Assembly: GCF_003258705.1 (NCBI RefSeq)
Contig: NZ_CP029480.1
Span: 1,116,001 to 1,180,000, forward strand
Source of the DNA: Arcticibacterium luteifluviistationis
GTDB lineage: Bacteria; Bacteroidota; Bacteroidia; Cytophagales; Spirosomataceae
Length of the DNA: 64,000 nt
Direction of reading: 5' to 3'
The notes below the pieces were generated by a model. It did not search any database. It was not told the origin of the DNA and saw only the letters and a program-made list of their open reading frames with translations. How positions within the stretch are numbered: position 1 is the stretch's first letter; each line of letters opens with the position of its first letter. This document shows, piece after piece, positions 44,225 to 52,516 of the stretch. The position numbers and the translations under genes are program-made.

Positions 44225-45295
44225 ATGAAGACATCGCTTAACCGCCGCTCCTTTATCAAAAGCACTGCTCTAGCAGCCACCGCCGCTGCATTACCTTCCT
44301 TAAGCTCCTTTAATGTAGCACCAAATCTTGTAGGAATTTCTGTAGCTTCTTACCATTTAAGATTTAGAGATGGCGGAAGCACCGCACATCCTACTTGGAA
44401 TGGAGCTTTGCCAATGACTAAACACCTCAGCGAATTAGGTGTAGGTGGTGGTCAAATAGGCGTAAGAAACTGGGATACCAATTATATCAAGCAAATTAGA
44501 GATTTGAAAGAATCTTCTGGCATGTGGCTAGAAGGGCAAATAAGAATGCCAAAAACAGAAAGCGATTTGGTAGAGTTTGAAACCAACGTAAAAGCTGCAA
44601 AAGAAGCCGGAATTGAGATAGTAAGAGTGGCTTGTTTAAGCGGAAGAAGGTACGTCAATTTCCAAACGATAGAGGAATGGAATACATTTAAAAAAGAATC
44701 TTTAAAGTCAATAAGATTAGCTGAACCCGTTATGAGAAGGCATAAAATGAAACTAGCCATAGAGAATCATAAAGACTGGACCGCTGACGAATTAGTCAAA
44801 ATACTGAAGGACTATGACAGCGAGTACCTTGGCTGCAATTTAGATACGGGTAATAACATTTCGTTTATGGAAAACCCTTATGACGTGGTTGAAAAACTAG
44901 CTCCTTACACCATGACTACTCATTTTAAAGACATGGGTATAGAAGAATATGAAGACGGTTTCTTACTCTCAGAAGTCCCTTTTGGTACGGGTTTCTTAGA
45001 TTTAAATAAAATGGCAATGACCATTAGAAGACATAACCCTAGCGTTAAATTTAACCTAGAAATGATGACTCGAGACCCATTACCAATTCCTTTTTTAACC
45101 GACCAATATTGGGCTACCTTTGGTAACACCACAGGAAAAGATGTGGCAAAAAGCGTCAAACTTCTTAGAGAAAACTATAATGATAAACCATTGACCAGAA
45201 CAACTCGCAAAACTTTTCATCAACAGTTGGCTTTAGAAGAAGCCAATCAAATAGCCTGTTTAGACTTTGCCAGAAAAGAGCTAGGTCTTATGTAA
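44225..45295 (+). CDS. TAT-exported sugar isomerase/epimerase-type TIM-barrel protein
   Basis: A 356-aa protein with a twin-arginine signal (NRRSFIKSTALAATAAALP) and a xylose-isomerase-like TIM barrel. Metal-ligand-type Glu/Asp/His can be seen in MKLAIENHKDW, GCNLDTGNN, TTHFKDMG and KFNLEMMTRD. Such proteins are isomerases, epimerases or keto-sugar lyases. It begins 25 bp after the heme protein and 65 bp before an SDR, which together could oxidise, rearrange and reduce a sugar, as in 3-keto-glycoside routes (inference, not shown). Confidence 0.84.
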   Translation: MKTSLNRRSFIKSTALAATAAALPSLSSFNVAPNLVGISVASYHLRFRDGGSTAHPTWNGALPMTKHLSELGVGGGQIGVRNWDTNYIKQIRDLKESSGMWLEGQIRMPKTESDLVEFETNVKAAKEAGIEIVRVACLSGRRYVNFQTIEEWNTFKKESLKSIRLAEPVMRRHKMKLAIENHKDWTADELVKILKDYDSEYLGCNLDTGNNISFMENPYDVVEKLAPYTMTTHFKDMGIEEYEDGFLLSEVPFGTGFLDLNKMAMTIRRHNPSVKFNLEMMTRDPLPIPFLTDQYWATFGNTTGKDVAKSVKLLRENYNDKPLTRTTRKTFHQQLALEEANQIACLDFARKELGLM

Positions 45296-45360
45296 GAAAT
45301 CAATTCTGTCCGACAATCGGGCAACTATAAAATTTTATAACACTCAAAACAGAAATACTT

Positions 45361-46152
45361 GTGAGCAACTCAAGCGAAAAACTACCAGGAATGAAACTTT
45401 TTGACCTAACTGGCAGAGCCGCCATCATAACCGGTGGCTCCAAGGGCTTAGGTCTGGCTATGGCAGAAGGCATAGCCGCAGCAGGCGGAAATGTAGTATT
45501 AGTATCAAGAACTCAAGCAGAGTGTGATGCTGCGGCAGATAAAATCAAAAGCCTTTATGGTACCGGTGCCATAGGATTTGCCGCAGATGTTACTAAACAA
45601 GCCGACATGGAAAACATGGCAGCCCTTTGTTTAAAAGAGTTTGGCAGTGTCGATATTCTTATAAACTCCGCTGGTATCAACATTAGAGGAGCTATTGACG
45701 AACTTAGCTTAGATGATTTCACCAAGGTGATGGACATTAACGTGACAGGAACTTGGCTAGCGAGCAGAGCCGTTACACCTATTATGAAGAAGCAGAAAAA
45801 AGGGAAAATTATCAATTTGGCAAGTACGCTTGGCTTAGTGGGTTTAGCTAACAGAACGCCTTATACAGCCTCAAAAGGTGCCGTAGTAAACATGACAAAG
45901 GCTTTAGCATTAGAATTAGCTCTTGATAACATTAATGTAAACGCCATCTGTCCTGGGCCATTTTTGACCGAAATGAATGAGCCAATAAAAAACACAGAAG
46001 AAGGTAAAAAGTTTATCGTAGGAGCCACGGCTGTAGGCCGTTGGGGCGTTTTAGCCGAAATTCAGGGTGTTGCCATGTTTTTGGCATCAGATGCTTCTAA
46101 CTACATGATGGGCTCTTGCTTATTAGTAGATGGCGGCTGGGTAGCTAGGTAA
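45361..46152 (+). CDS. Short-chain dehydrogenase, gluconate 5-dehydrogenase-like
   Basis: A 263-aa SDR: N-terminal GGSKGLGLAMA, the usually NNAG motif here reading NSAG, catalytic Tyr-x3-Lys in YTASKGA, Ser in NLASTLG, C-terminal DGGW. Similar to gluconate 5-dehydrogenase-type SDRs that reduce keto-gluconates. The annotated start is GTG (45361); an ATG at 45391 begins exactly with the family N-terminus MKLFDLTGRAAIITGG and may be the real one. Third gene of the heme-protein/TIM-barrel operon, ended by a bidirectional terminator. Confidence 0.9.
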   Translation: MSNSSEKLPGMKLFDLTGRAAIITGGSKGLGLAMAEGIAAAGGNVVLVSRTQAECDAAADKIKSLYGTGAIGFAADVTKQADMENMAALCLKEFGSVDILINSAGINIRGAIDELSLDDFTKVMDINVTGTWLASRAVTPIMKKQKKGKIINLASTLGLVGLANRTPYTASKGAVVNMTKALALELALDNINVNAICPGPFLTEMNEPIKNTEEGKKFIVGATAVGRWGVLAEIQGVAMFLASDASNYMMGSCLLVDGGWVAR

Positions 46153-46153
46153 T

Positions 46154-46192
46154 AAAAAACAGGAAAGCCGCTATCGAGACAGCGGCTTTTCC
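46154..46192 (+). terminator. Terminator between the SDR and the DUF1572 gene (bidirectional)
   Basis: AAAGCCGCT (46164-46172) pairs with AGCGGCTTT (46181-46189), loop of 8, with A-rich left and T-rich right flanks. It can stop transcription from both converging genes. Confidence 0.85.
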
Positions 46193-46195
46193 ACT

Positions 46196-46711
46196 TTACT
46201 TTGAAAACATAGCCTTATTAAAAGCCTTAGAGCCATCTTTAGGAACTGAAAGACCTTTCCAGTCTTTACCTTTTATCATTCTTCCTATATACATAATTTG
46301 ACCTACGTGCGAGGAGTAATGTCCTAGCTGTCGCATAAAAGCATCTGCCACAGAATGTTCTTCACCTCTAATATATATTGGTGTATTTATATTCTCTGCC
46401 GTTACAGTATCCAAAGCTTTGAATAAACAAGCCCAACCAGCCTCCCACTGACAAAGCATCTCTTCTTTATTGGCGTAAGCTCCTTGAAACTCGCCATCCC
46501 TATCTCGCCAATCTTTCTCTCCGTCCGTATTCAAAAAATCAGTCCAGCGAGAAAGCATATTCCCGTGCATGTGTTTCACTATTACAGCTAATGAGTTACT
46601 CTCTTCATTATATTTCCATAAGATTTCCTCATCAGAAATTTGAGCAAAAGTTCTATCGCCTAGTCCTTTATAATTTTCAAACTGTTTTCTAAAAAGCTTT
46701 ATGATTTCCAT
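46196..46711 (-). CDS. DinB-like DUF1572 family protein
   Basis: A 171-aa four-helix-bundle protein of the DinB/YfiT-like superfamily, DUF1572 branch. His residues that could bind a metal occur in VKHMHGNM (first) and in MRQLGHYSSHVGQIMYIGR (second), matching the three-His arrangement of metal-dependent thiol transferases in this superfamily (the substrate thiol of Bacteroidota may be bacillithiol; inference). It lies 5 bp downstream of the DUF72 gene and is therefore co-transcribed with it. Confidence 0.86.
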   Translation of the reverse strand: MEIIKLFRKQFENYKGLGDRTFAQISDEEILWKYNEESNSLAVIVKHMHGNMLSRWTDFLNTDGEKDWRDRDGEFQGAYANKEEMLCQWEAGWACLFKALDTVTAENINTPIYIRGEEHSVADAFMRQLGHYSSHVGQIMYIGRMIKGKDWKGLSVPKDGSKAFNKAMFSK

Positions 46712-46716
46712 ATTTA

Positions 46717-47574
46717 TTAGGCTGACACTATCAAATTAGCGTCAAATCGCTGGTTAAATTTCTCAATAAAATACTTTGACAACAATGGGGACTCCTTCTC
46801 TATATTCTGGTGTACAAAGAAGTAAAGCTGCTCTAAACCTTGAGCTTTCCATTCGGCTATTCTGTCTAACCAGTCATCCAATCTTGGATAATCCGAGGCA
46901 TGATTAGCCCCTACATACCTTATAAAAGCCGTTGGCGTGGTCATTCTCATGTGCATCAAATCTCTTCTGCCTGCGGTATCTGTTAAAATATTTGTCACGT
47001 TATTTTCTTCAAACAGATTATACACCTCGTTTGCGACAGCGGCATCTTGAAACCAATCAGTATTTCGTAATTCTACGGCCAATGGAATATCGGCAGACCA
47101 ATCACTCACAAACTTGACCAACCTATCCATATTAGCTGGTTTAAAATTATCATGAACTTGAAGAAAGGTCATTCCAAGTTTATCTTCAAAAGCTCTAGCT
47201 GTTTCGGCAAACTCCCCTACTGGAATGGTTACATCATTTAGCCTCTTAATATGACTGATATAACGTGGCACTTTAGGAAAAAACTTAAAGCCATCTGGCG
47301 TTTTGTCATACCAAGTTTTAGCTTGTGCAGGAGCATAATTATTATAAAAAGTTGCGTTTAACTCTATTGAATTAAACTGGGTCGAGTAATACGTTAGTTC
47401 ATCTTTTGTTCCTCTCGGATAAAAGCCCTTTAAGTCTCCTCTATTCCATTTGGCACAGCCTACATAAGTTTCCATCGGCTTACTTCCAGCTTTAAAAACT
47501 CTTAAAGTCTCTGGATGGTCTTCTGGTAAGGTAAAATCTATTAGTTCAGGATTGGGTACTCCTCCAAATTTCAT
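46717..47574 (-). CDS. DUF72 family TIM-barrel protein
   Basis: A 285-aa DUF72 protein: GCAKWNRGDLKGFYP at about residue 39, the FNSIELNATFYN strand, LAVELRNTDWF, and TPTAFIRYVGAN followed by the FFVHQNIEKESP end. The family is a TIM-barrel with unknown biochemical function, and conserved His/Glu in the barrel suggest hydrolase or isomerase activity. It starts the two-gene unit with the DUF1572 gene. Length is slightly above average because of about 35 extra N-terminal residues. Confidence 0.92.
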   Translation of the reverse strand: MKFGGVPNPELIDFTLPEDHPETLRVFKAGSKPMETYVGCAKWNRGDLKGFYPRGTKDELTYYSTQFNSIELNATFYNNYAPAQAKTWYDKTPDGFKFFPKVPRYISHIKRLNDVTIPVGEFAETARAFEDKLGMTFLQVHDNFKPANMDRLVKFVSDWSADIPLAVELRNTDWFQDAAVANEVYNLFEENNVTNILTDTAGRRDLMHMRMTTPTAFIRYVGANHASDYPRLDDWLDRIAEWKAQGLEQLYFFVHQNIEKESPLLSKYFIEKFNQRFDANLIVSA

Positions 47575-47631
47575 ATCGTCCGTTCGTTATTTTGATACAA
47601 TTTAGTATTTCAAAACCTTCTTAAAAAGCGA

Positions 47632-48105
47632 TTAAGCATTTTCTCTAATCATGATGCAATGCGGTATTCCATCTTCCATATAGTCTTCTCCTATTTCCTT
47701 AAAACCTAAAGCCCCATAAAACTTAGTCAAATGCTTTTGAGCTCCTATCTTAATAGGGTAGTCACCATAAAATTCAATGCACTTTTCAATTGATTTTTTC
47801 ATTAAATCACCTCCAAAACCATATTTCCTATATTCTGGATGTGTAATAACTCTACCTATAGCTGTATAACCGTCAAAATATTCATTTAAACCAAACAGCC
47901 TCGTATAAGCAATAAGTTTCCCTTCCTCATTTTTGCCTAAAACGTGGAGAGCCTTTTGGTCTTTAAAATCTATATCTTGATAAACACAGTTTTGTTCCAC
48001 CACAAAAACCTCCGATCTTAAAGATAATACTTCATAGAGCTCTTCTAAAGCTAAGTCGCTAAAACTGACGTACTTCCAGTTCATCATGATTTTATTTCCG
48101 TTCAT
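47632..48105 (-). CDS. ElaA-like GNAT N-acetyltransferase
   Basis: A 157-aa GNAT-fold acyltransferase close to ElaA: LRSEVFVVEQNCVYQDID, AYTRLFGL, then the acetyl-CoA loop IGRVITHPEYRKYGFGGDL. The annotated ATG at 48105 has two more ATG codons (48087 and 48084); the last, starting MNWKYVSF, is nearest to the E. coli N-terminus and likely the true start. Substrate unknown. Stand-alone gene upstream of which lies the sigma-54 site at 48212, which points the other way. Confidence 0.9.
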   Translation of the reverse strand: MNGNKIMMNWKYVSFSDLALEELYEVLSLRSEVFVVEQNCVYQDIDFKDQKALHVLGKNEEGKLIAYTRLFGLNEYFDGYTAIGRVITHPEYRKYGFGGDLMKKSIEKCIEFYGDYPIKIGAQKHLTKFYGALGFKEIGEDYMEDGIPHCIMIRENA

Positions 48106-48211
48106 CTACTAAATAATATTATTCCTCCTTTTTGACAAATAGCTAGACTATTATTAATTTGCGGGGATAGTCACAAAAAAGTAGTTCAATTTATTTCAAT
48201 TGTTTTACACT

Positions 48212-48227
48212 TTGGCACGGCTATTGC
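48212..48227 (+). promoter_or_regulatory. Sigma-54 (RpoN) promoter, near-perfect
   Basis: TTGGCACGGCTATTGC: the -24 GG (48214-48215) and -12 GC (48226-48227) are separated by exactly 10 bases, and the flanking bases fit the consensus TTGGCACG-N4-TTGC. The expected start of transcription is about 48239, and the only feature downstream on this strand is a terminator (48284-48320). No coding gene follows in this direction. Confidence 0.75.
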
Positions 48228-48238
48228 CTATATAAAAC

Positions 48239-48320
48239 CAAGTTAGAACTGATTATTCTAATGGTTAAAATTTACGAAAAAATGCCGCATGTAAACTGAT
48301 TACTTACTGCGGCTTTTTTT
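48239..48320 (+). ncRNA. Candidate sigma-54-dependent small RNA
   Basis: Predicted transcript of about 82 nt from the sigma-54 promoter to a T-run. It could contain a 5' hairpin (AACCA, bulge AG, TTAGAA at 48236-48248 pairing with TTCTAA TGGTT at 48256-48266; the first two or three base pairs precede the predicted start and may not be present), a single-stranded A/U-rich linker (48267-48283) and the terminator hairpin. No ORF is visible in it. No homology was tested. Confidence 0.45.
48284..48320. terminator. Bidirectional terminator downstream of yihY and of the sigma-54 transcript
   Basis: GCCGCA-(T)-GTAA (48284-48294) pairs with TTACTGCGGC (48304-48313) in a 10-bp stem with one bulge and a 9-nt loop. 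Seven T follow on the plus strand and an A-run precedes it, so it also ends the minus-strand yihY operon. Confidence 0.88.
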
Positions 48321-48327
48321 ATGCCTT

Positions 48328-49245
48328 CTATTCTTCCAAGCCTTCTTCTGCCAAGGCATCTTTAAGGCTAGAGTTAATCTCAAATCCAAAAATAAGAATA
48401 ACTGCAATCAAATATATCCAAACCATCATCCCTATCAATGTTCCAATAGAACCATACAATTTGTTATAAGAATTAAAATTAACCAGGTAATAAGAAAAAC
48501 CGTTGGTAGCCAAAATGCACAATATAGAAGCAAGCATGGCTCCTATATTAAAGAAACTCATTCGTTTGTTTTTACCTGGGGCAAAATAGTAAATGCTCCC
48601 TATGCCTAAAAAGAAGATAATGAAGATGGAGACATACCTTAATAACTGAATCATGTAGTATGTAAAATCTTCATTTAAGAAGCCTATTTCAAACAAATAA
48701 GCAATTGAAAACTTCCCTACAATCAAGACTACAATGGCCGAAATCATTACTAAAACCAGTAAAAATGTAAGAAACAAGGCCACTAATCTACCTTGAAAAA
48801 AACCTCGTTTGTCATCTTTTTCTAAGGAAATATTAAAAGCCCTAATAAGTGCCATCATACCGTTGGTGGCCGCATATAGAGCAAACAAAAAACCAAAAGA
48901 AAGTACATCTACACGCCTTCTGCTTATGATATCTTGAATGGTATTAGCAGCAGTACTATAAATTCCTCTTGGCAAAATATTGGCTAAAAAATCCATTATC
49001 TGTACATCCAGATTAGCAATTGGGATATATGGAATTAGCGTAAACAAAAAGATCACCGCTGGAAAAATAGCCAAAAGTAGCGAAAACGAAACAGCGGCCG
49101 CCCTTTGGTCAATATCAAACGTGATGATTTTTCGCCAAAGAATAGTTAAAACTAGGTAAAGTGAAACTGTGGTATTCCAGAGATATATACTTTTCAAAAA
49201 CTTTCGAAGTTTCTTAACTAAGACTATATCTTTTAAACTATTCAT
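48328..49245 (-). CDS. YihY/UPF0761 family inner-membrane protein
   Basis: A 305-aa protein with about six membrane helices, matching the YihY/BrkB family: RAAAVSFSLLLAIFPAVIFLF near the N-terminus, the central FGFLFALYAATNGMMALIRAFN, and the C-terminal YGSIGTLIGMMVWIYLIAVILIFGFEIN. The family function is not settled (the ribonuclease BN name for it is mistaken). It is the last gene of a minus-strand unit: the thioesterase gene overlaps it by 4 bp. Confidence 0.9.
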   Translation of the reverse strand: MNSLKDIVLVKKLRKFLKSIYLWNTTVSLYLVLTILWRKIITFDIDQRAAAVSFSLLLAIFPAVIFLFTLIPYIPIANLDVQIMDFLANILPRGIYSTAANTIQDIISRRRVDVLSFGFLFALYAATNGMMALIRAFNISLEKDDKRGFFQGRLVALFLTFLLVLVMISAIVVLIVGKFSIAYLFEIGFLNEDFTYYMIQLLRYVSIFIIFFLGIGSIYYFAPGKNKRMSFFNIGAMLASILCILATNGFSYYLVNFNSYNKLYGSIGTLIGMMVWIYLIAVILIFGFEINSSLKDALAEEGLEE

Positions 49246-49655
49246 GAAGTTTTAAAGAAAGGTGCTAGAGCTATTTCAATGTTTTCTGGACAGGCCATTA
49301 TCCTATCAGTAGCCGTATTAACAAAAACCAGTGTGGTTTCTCCTAGATGTATACGTTCCTCTTGCTCGTTATAAATTTCATAATTGAAAACTATTCTGGC
49401 CTTAGGTATCTTATTCAAAATCACCCTAATAGTAATCATTTCATCATATTTCGCAGGTGAAAGAAACTTAGAGTTATTTTCATAAACGGGCATTATAAAA
49501 CCTTGATCTTCAAAATCTTTATACCGTACACCCAAACTTCTAAGAGCCTCTACCCTACCTATTTCATAGAGCCTAGCATAATGCCCGTAATACATGTAGC
49601 CCATTTGGTCCACATCAGCATAGCGTACTCTATATTTATAATCAAAACTAAACAT
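49242..49655 (-). CDS. Acyl-CoA thioesterase, hotdog fold (4HBT)
   Basis: A 137-aa hotdog-fold thioesterase of the YbgC/4HBT type: RVRYADVDQMGYMYYGHYARLYEIGR holds the catalytic-Asp motif (D-x-x-G-x-x-Y), followed by strands ending TTLVFVN. It hydrolyses short acyl-CoA or acyl-ACP. The stop overlaps the yihY start and its own ATG overlaps the mltG stop, so the three are translationally coupled. Confidence 0.93.
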   Translation of the reverse strand: MFSFDYKYRVRYADVDQMGYMYYGHYARLYEIGRVEALRSLGVRYKDFEDQGFIMPVYENNSKFLSPAKYDEMITIRVILNKIPKARIVFNYEIYNEQEERIHLGETTLVFVNTATDRIMACPENIEIALAPFFKTS

Positions 49656-50704
49656 TAACGAATTCCCCTTTTGTTCATAGCATTATGAAATTTCCTAGCA
49701 TTGGCGTTATGCTCAGAAAGTGTCGTAGCAAAATTATGATAGCCTGAAAAATCTTCTTTGGCACAGAAATAAACATAACTATGCTTACCATAATTTAACA
49801 CCGCGTCTATCGCCTTTTTCTCAGGCAAAGCTATTGGGCCTGGTGGCAAACCTTGAATCTGATAAGTATTATAAGGAGAATCAACTTTCAGGTGTACATT
49901 CAAAATCCTTTTCAAAGTAAAATCACCAACCGCAAATTTGACCGTAGGGTCAGCCTGCAATGGTATCCCTTGCTTAATTCTATTTACATAAACACCTGCT
50001 ACCGTTGGCTGCTCGTCAGACTTATTAGTTTCACTCTGCACTATACTCGCCATGATACCTACTTTAATAGGCGACATGCTGGTAATCTTAGCTTTTGCCA
50101 ATCTTTCAGCATTCCAGAACGTTTTGTATTCGTACTTCATTCTGTCTAAAAACTCGTCTTCGCTAAGAGTCCACCACATGAAATAAGTGTCTGGCAAAAA
50201 CATACACATAATGTTATCTGTAGTAAAGCCGTACTTTTCACATACGGCAGGGTCATTAAGTTTTGCCAATAACACCTTCTTATCAATAGACAAATTTTGA
50301 GATAGCCTCTCCGCTAAATCTTCCTTAAGTCTTATATTATTAAATGTTAGCTTAACCTCATCTTGGTCGCCAGACCTAAGCTTAGAGAGAACAGTCTTAT
50401 TACTAGCATTAGGTTCTATCTCATACCTACCTGGCTTAACTAAATCTCTATATTTCATGAATTTACTCAAAAATCCAAAGCTAATCTGGTCATGAATTAA
50501 GTTTTCTTTATTCAAACTGTCTAGTACGCTTTGATAAGTAGCACCCTTAGGTATTAAAAGCACCGCACTTTTCTCAGCGTCTAAATTAAGATTAGGGCTC
50601 TTTATAACTTGCCAAAAATAGAAAGAGAATGTAGCTGCCAAACTGGTTACAATAACCAGTAGATAGGCCAGCATTTTTTGTTTTTTAAACATGTAATATG
50701 TCAA
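49655..50704 (-). CDS. mltG: Endolytic murein transglycosylase MltG
   Basis: Membrane-anchored lytic transglycosylase that cuts nascent glycan strands and helps set their length. One N-terminal membrane helix (about 12-32) is followed by a LysM-like YceG domain and the catalytic domain with the conserved Glu in IVQSETNKSDEQPTVAGVYVN, RLKQG-like NRIKQGIPLQADPTV and NTYQIQGLPPGPIALP. Length 349 aa is normal. The N-terminus overlaps the hisS 3' end by 20 bp, so it is translated from the same mRNA. Confidence 0.95.
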   Translation of the reverse strand: MTYYMFKKQKMLAYLLVIVTSLAATFSFYFWQVIKSPNLNLDAEKSAVLLIPKGATYQSVLDSLNKENLIHDQISFGFLSKFMKYRDLVKPGRYEIEPNASNKTVLSKLRSGDQDEVKLTFNNIRLKEDLAERLSQNLSIDKKVLLAKLNDPAVCEKYGFTTDNIMCMFLPDTYFMWWTLSEDEFLDRMKYEYKTFWNAERLAKAKITSMSPIKVGIMASIVQSETNKSDEQPTVAGVYVNRIKQGIPLQADPTVKFAVGDFTLKRILNVHLKVDSPYNTYQIQGLPPGPIALPEKKAIDAVLNYGKHSYVYFCAKEDFSGYHNFATTLSEHNANARKFHNAMNKRGIR

Positions 50705-52184
50705 TTATTTCATTAATACCTAAACTCTTCTGCTCACCAGAAGCCATATCTTTTAAACTATATTTCCCAGACTTTATTTCTTCAGAACCAATGGCCAACA
50801 CATAGGCTATGCCCTTTTTATTAGCATAGTCAAACTGTTTTTTCATTTTGGCACTAGTAGGGTATAACTCCGCAGCAATATCGGCATCTCTCAACTTTTT
50901 CAAGATGGGCAAACATGCTCGCTGCGACACCTCATCAAAGTTAGTCAAAAGTACCTTAGTACTTTCTGTGGCATCTTCTGGAAACAATGCTAACTCGTCT
51001 AATACGTCGTATATTCTATCTACACCAAAAGAAATACCTACACCCGATAGTCCAGAAACGCCAAAAGTACCTGTTAGATCATCATACCTTCCTCCTCCTG
51101 AAATACTACCCATTTTCACACCAATGGCCTGCACTTCAAAAATAGCTCCTGTATAGTAACTTAAACCTCTGGCTAAAGTAAAGTCAACTTCAACTCTTGA
51201 ATTGTCTAAACCGAAATCCTTGACCATTTCAAAAATCTCTTCCAATTCAGCAATCCCCTTAAGCCCTATTTTAGATTCCTTTAAGAATTCCTTAAGACTT
51301 CCGAGAACTTGAGCATTATATTCTAAATTTTTCAGCCTATCCTTAAACAATTCCTCCATAATCACCGCATCTTCTTCAGGCATGCCGCTGTCTTTCATCT
51401 TTTGGGTATCCTCATCAACAGAATCTCTAGCTTTTAACGTAGCATTTGTTGGCAATGCGTTAGAGTCGAATAATTTGTAAAGCAATTCAATATGCTTCTT
51501 TTCAAAACCTTTTGTCTCTAATTCTACCGCTACTCCTTCCTTTCCAATTTTATCTAATTTGTCAATAGCAACGCACAGGTCAGCTTCTTTCCCTGGCTTT
51601 CCAATAACTTCAGAAATGCCAGTAAGAATCTTTCTATTATTTACCTTGATGGCAAAATCAGGTAATTTTAGTTTTTGAAAAGCCTCATTCAGCATCAGGA
51701 TAATCTCGGCCTCGCATAATAAGGAGTCTGTACCCACCACATCAGCATCACACTGATAAAACTCTCTATACCTTCCACGCTGTGGCCTGTCTGCACGCCA
51801 TACTGGCTGCACCTGAAATCTTTTAAACGGCATGGCCAAATCATGACGGTTCATAGCCACAAAACGAGCAAAAGGCACGGTCAAATCATACCTCAAGCCT
51901 TTCTCTGCTACTTTTGACAACATGGCTGGTGCCCCATTATCAAAGTCTTCTTGCTTTAACTTTTTAGCAAAATCTCCTGAGTTCAAAATTTTAAAAAGAA
52001 GTTTATCTCCTTCTTCTCCATACTTACCCATCAGTACTGATAGATTTTCTACAGCAGGAGTTTCGAGTGACAAAAAGCCGAACTTCTTAAATACATGCTT
52101 AATGGTATCTAGTATATAAGTACGTTTTGCCATTATTTCAGGCCCAAAATCGCGTGTACCCCTAGCTAAACTTGGTTTTGACAT
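50685..52184 (-). CDS. hisS: Histidyl-tRNA synthetase, eukaryote/archaea-like long form
   Basis: A 499-aa class II synthetase charging tRNA(His). Motif 1 region ARGTRDFGPEIM, the stretch RYDLTVPFARFVAMN typical of eukaryotic cytosolic HisRS, motif 2 VWRADRPQRGRYREFYQCD, HisA signature ARGLSYYTGAIFEV, motif 3 GVGISFGVDRIYDVL, and the C-terminal anticodon-binding domain. It is longer than the E. coli enzyme (about 424 aa). The sequence agrees better with the eukaryotic type, as is known for many Bacteroidota. First gene of hisS-mltG-thioesterase-yihY. Its -7 box is at 52207-52214. Confidence 0.96.
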   Translation of the reverse strand: MSKPSLARGTRDFGPEIMAKRTYILDTIKHVFKKFGFLSLETPAVENLSVLMGKYGEEGDKLLFKILNSGDFAKKLKQEDFDNGAPAMLSKVAEKGLRYDLTVPFARFVAMNRHDLAMPFKRFQVQPVWRADRPQRGRYREFYQCDADVVGTDSLLCEAEIILMLNEAFQKLKLPDFAIKVNNRKILTGISEVIGKPGKEADLCVAIDKLDKIGKEGVAVELETKGFEKKHIELLYKLFDSNALPTNATLKARDSVDEDTQKMKDSGMPEEDAVIMEELFKDRLKNLEYNAQVLGSLKEFLKESKIGLKGIAELEEIFEMVKDFGLDNSRVEVDFTLARGLSYYTGAIFEVQAIGVKMGSISGGGRYDDLTGTFGVSGLSGVGISFGVDRIYDVLDELALFPEDATESTKVLLTNFDEVSQRACLPILKKLRDADIAAELYPTSAKMKKQFDYANKKGIAYVLAIGSEEIKSGKYSLKDMASGEQKSLGINEIIDILHV

Positions 52185-52206
52185 AAATTTTAAATGTTTC
52201 CTGCCA

Positions 52207-52214
52207 CAAAAGTA
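52207..52214 (-). promoter_or_regulatory. Putative -7 box of hisS
   Basis: On the minus strand TACTTTTG matches TAnnTTTG, 22 bp before the hisS ATG. It faces the promoter of the small basic protein at 52258, so the two start sites lie within about 60 bp. Confidence 0.5.
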
Positions 52215-52257
52215 AGCTTATTCTAGATTTTTCATTGATAATTATAAACAGAATAAC

Positions 52258-52265
52258 TACCTTTG
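52258..52265 (+). promoter_or_regulatory. Promoter of the small basic protein
   Basis: TACCTTTG matches TAnnTTTG; a TTG at 52235-52237 is 20 bp upstream, ideal for the -33 box. The expected start is near 52272, so only the ATG at 52313 can be used, not the longer frame. Confidence 0.62.
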
Positions 52266-52312
52266 CACCCTCGTTTGAGATAACCGAAGAACTAGATTTA
52301 AATATTTATACA

Positions 52313-52456
52313 ATGGCAGTTACAAGATTAAAGAGAAAAGGACTTAGAAATAGAGCTATAGCAAACAACAAGCAAGCTGCTATCAAACGTCTTACGCAAA
52401 AGCCTGAAATTCAAAAAGTAGACGTAGAAGAGCTTAAAGCTTCTTTCGCGAAATAA
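52313..52456 (+). CDS. Small highly basic protein, 47 aa
   Basis: MAVTRLKRKGLRNRAIANNK begins a 47-aa protein rich in Lys/Arg in the first half and ending VEELKASFAK. It has a near-consensus promoter, a 5' leader of about 40 nt and a strong terminator of its own, so it is very likely a real gene in spite of its size. The composition is like a ribosome- or nucleic-acid-associated protein, but I do not recognise a named family. The longer frame starting at 52235 begins upstream of the promoter and is rejected. Confidence 0.75.
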   Translation: MAVTRLKRKGLRNRAIANNKQAAIKRLTQKPEIQKVDVEELKASFAK

Positions 52457-52482
52457 TTTCTTTTTGCATTTTAAATGCATAG

Positions 52483-52516
52483 GTCTCAATCTTATCAGAA
52501 AGGTTGAGACTTTTTT
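52483..52516 (+). terminator. Terminator of the small basic protein gene
   Basis: GTCTCAATCT (52483-52492)/AGGTTGAGAC (52501-52510), ten pairs with one G-U, followed by six T. Confidence 0.9.
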
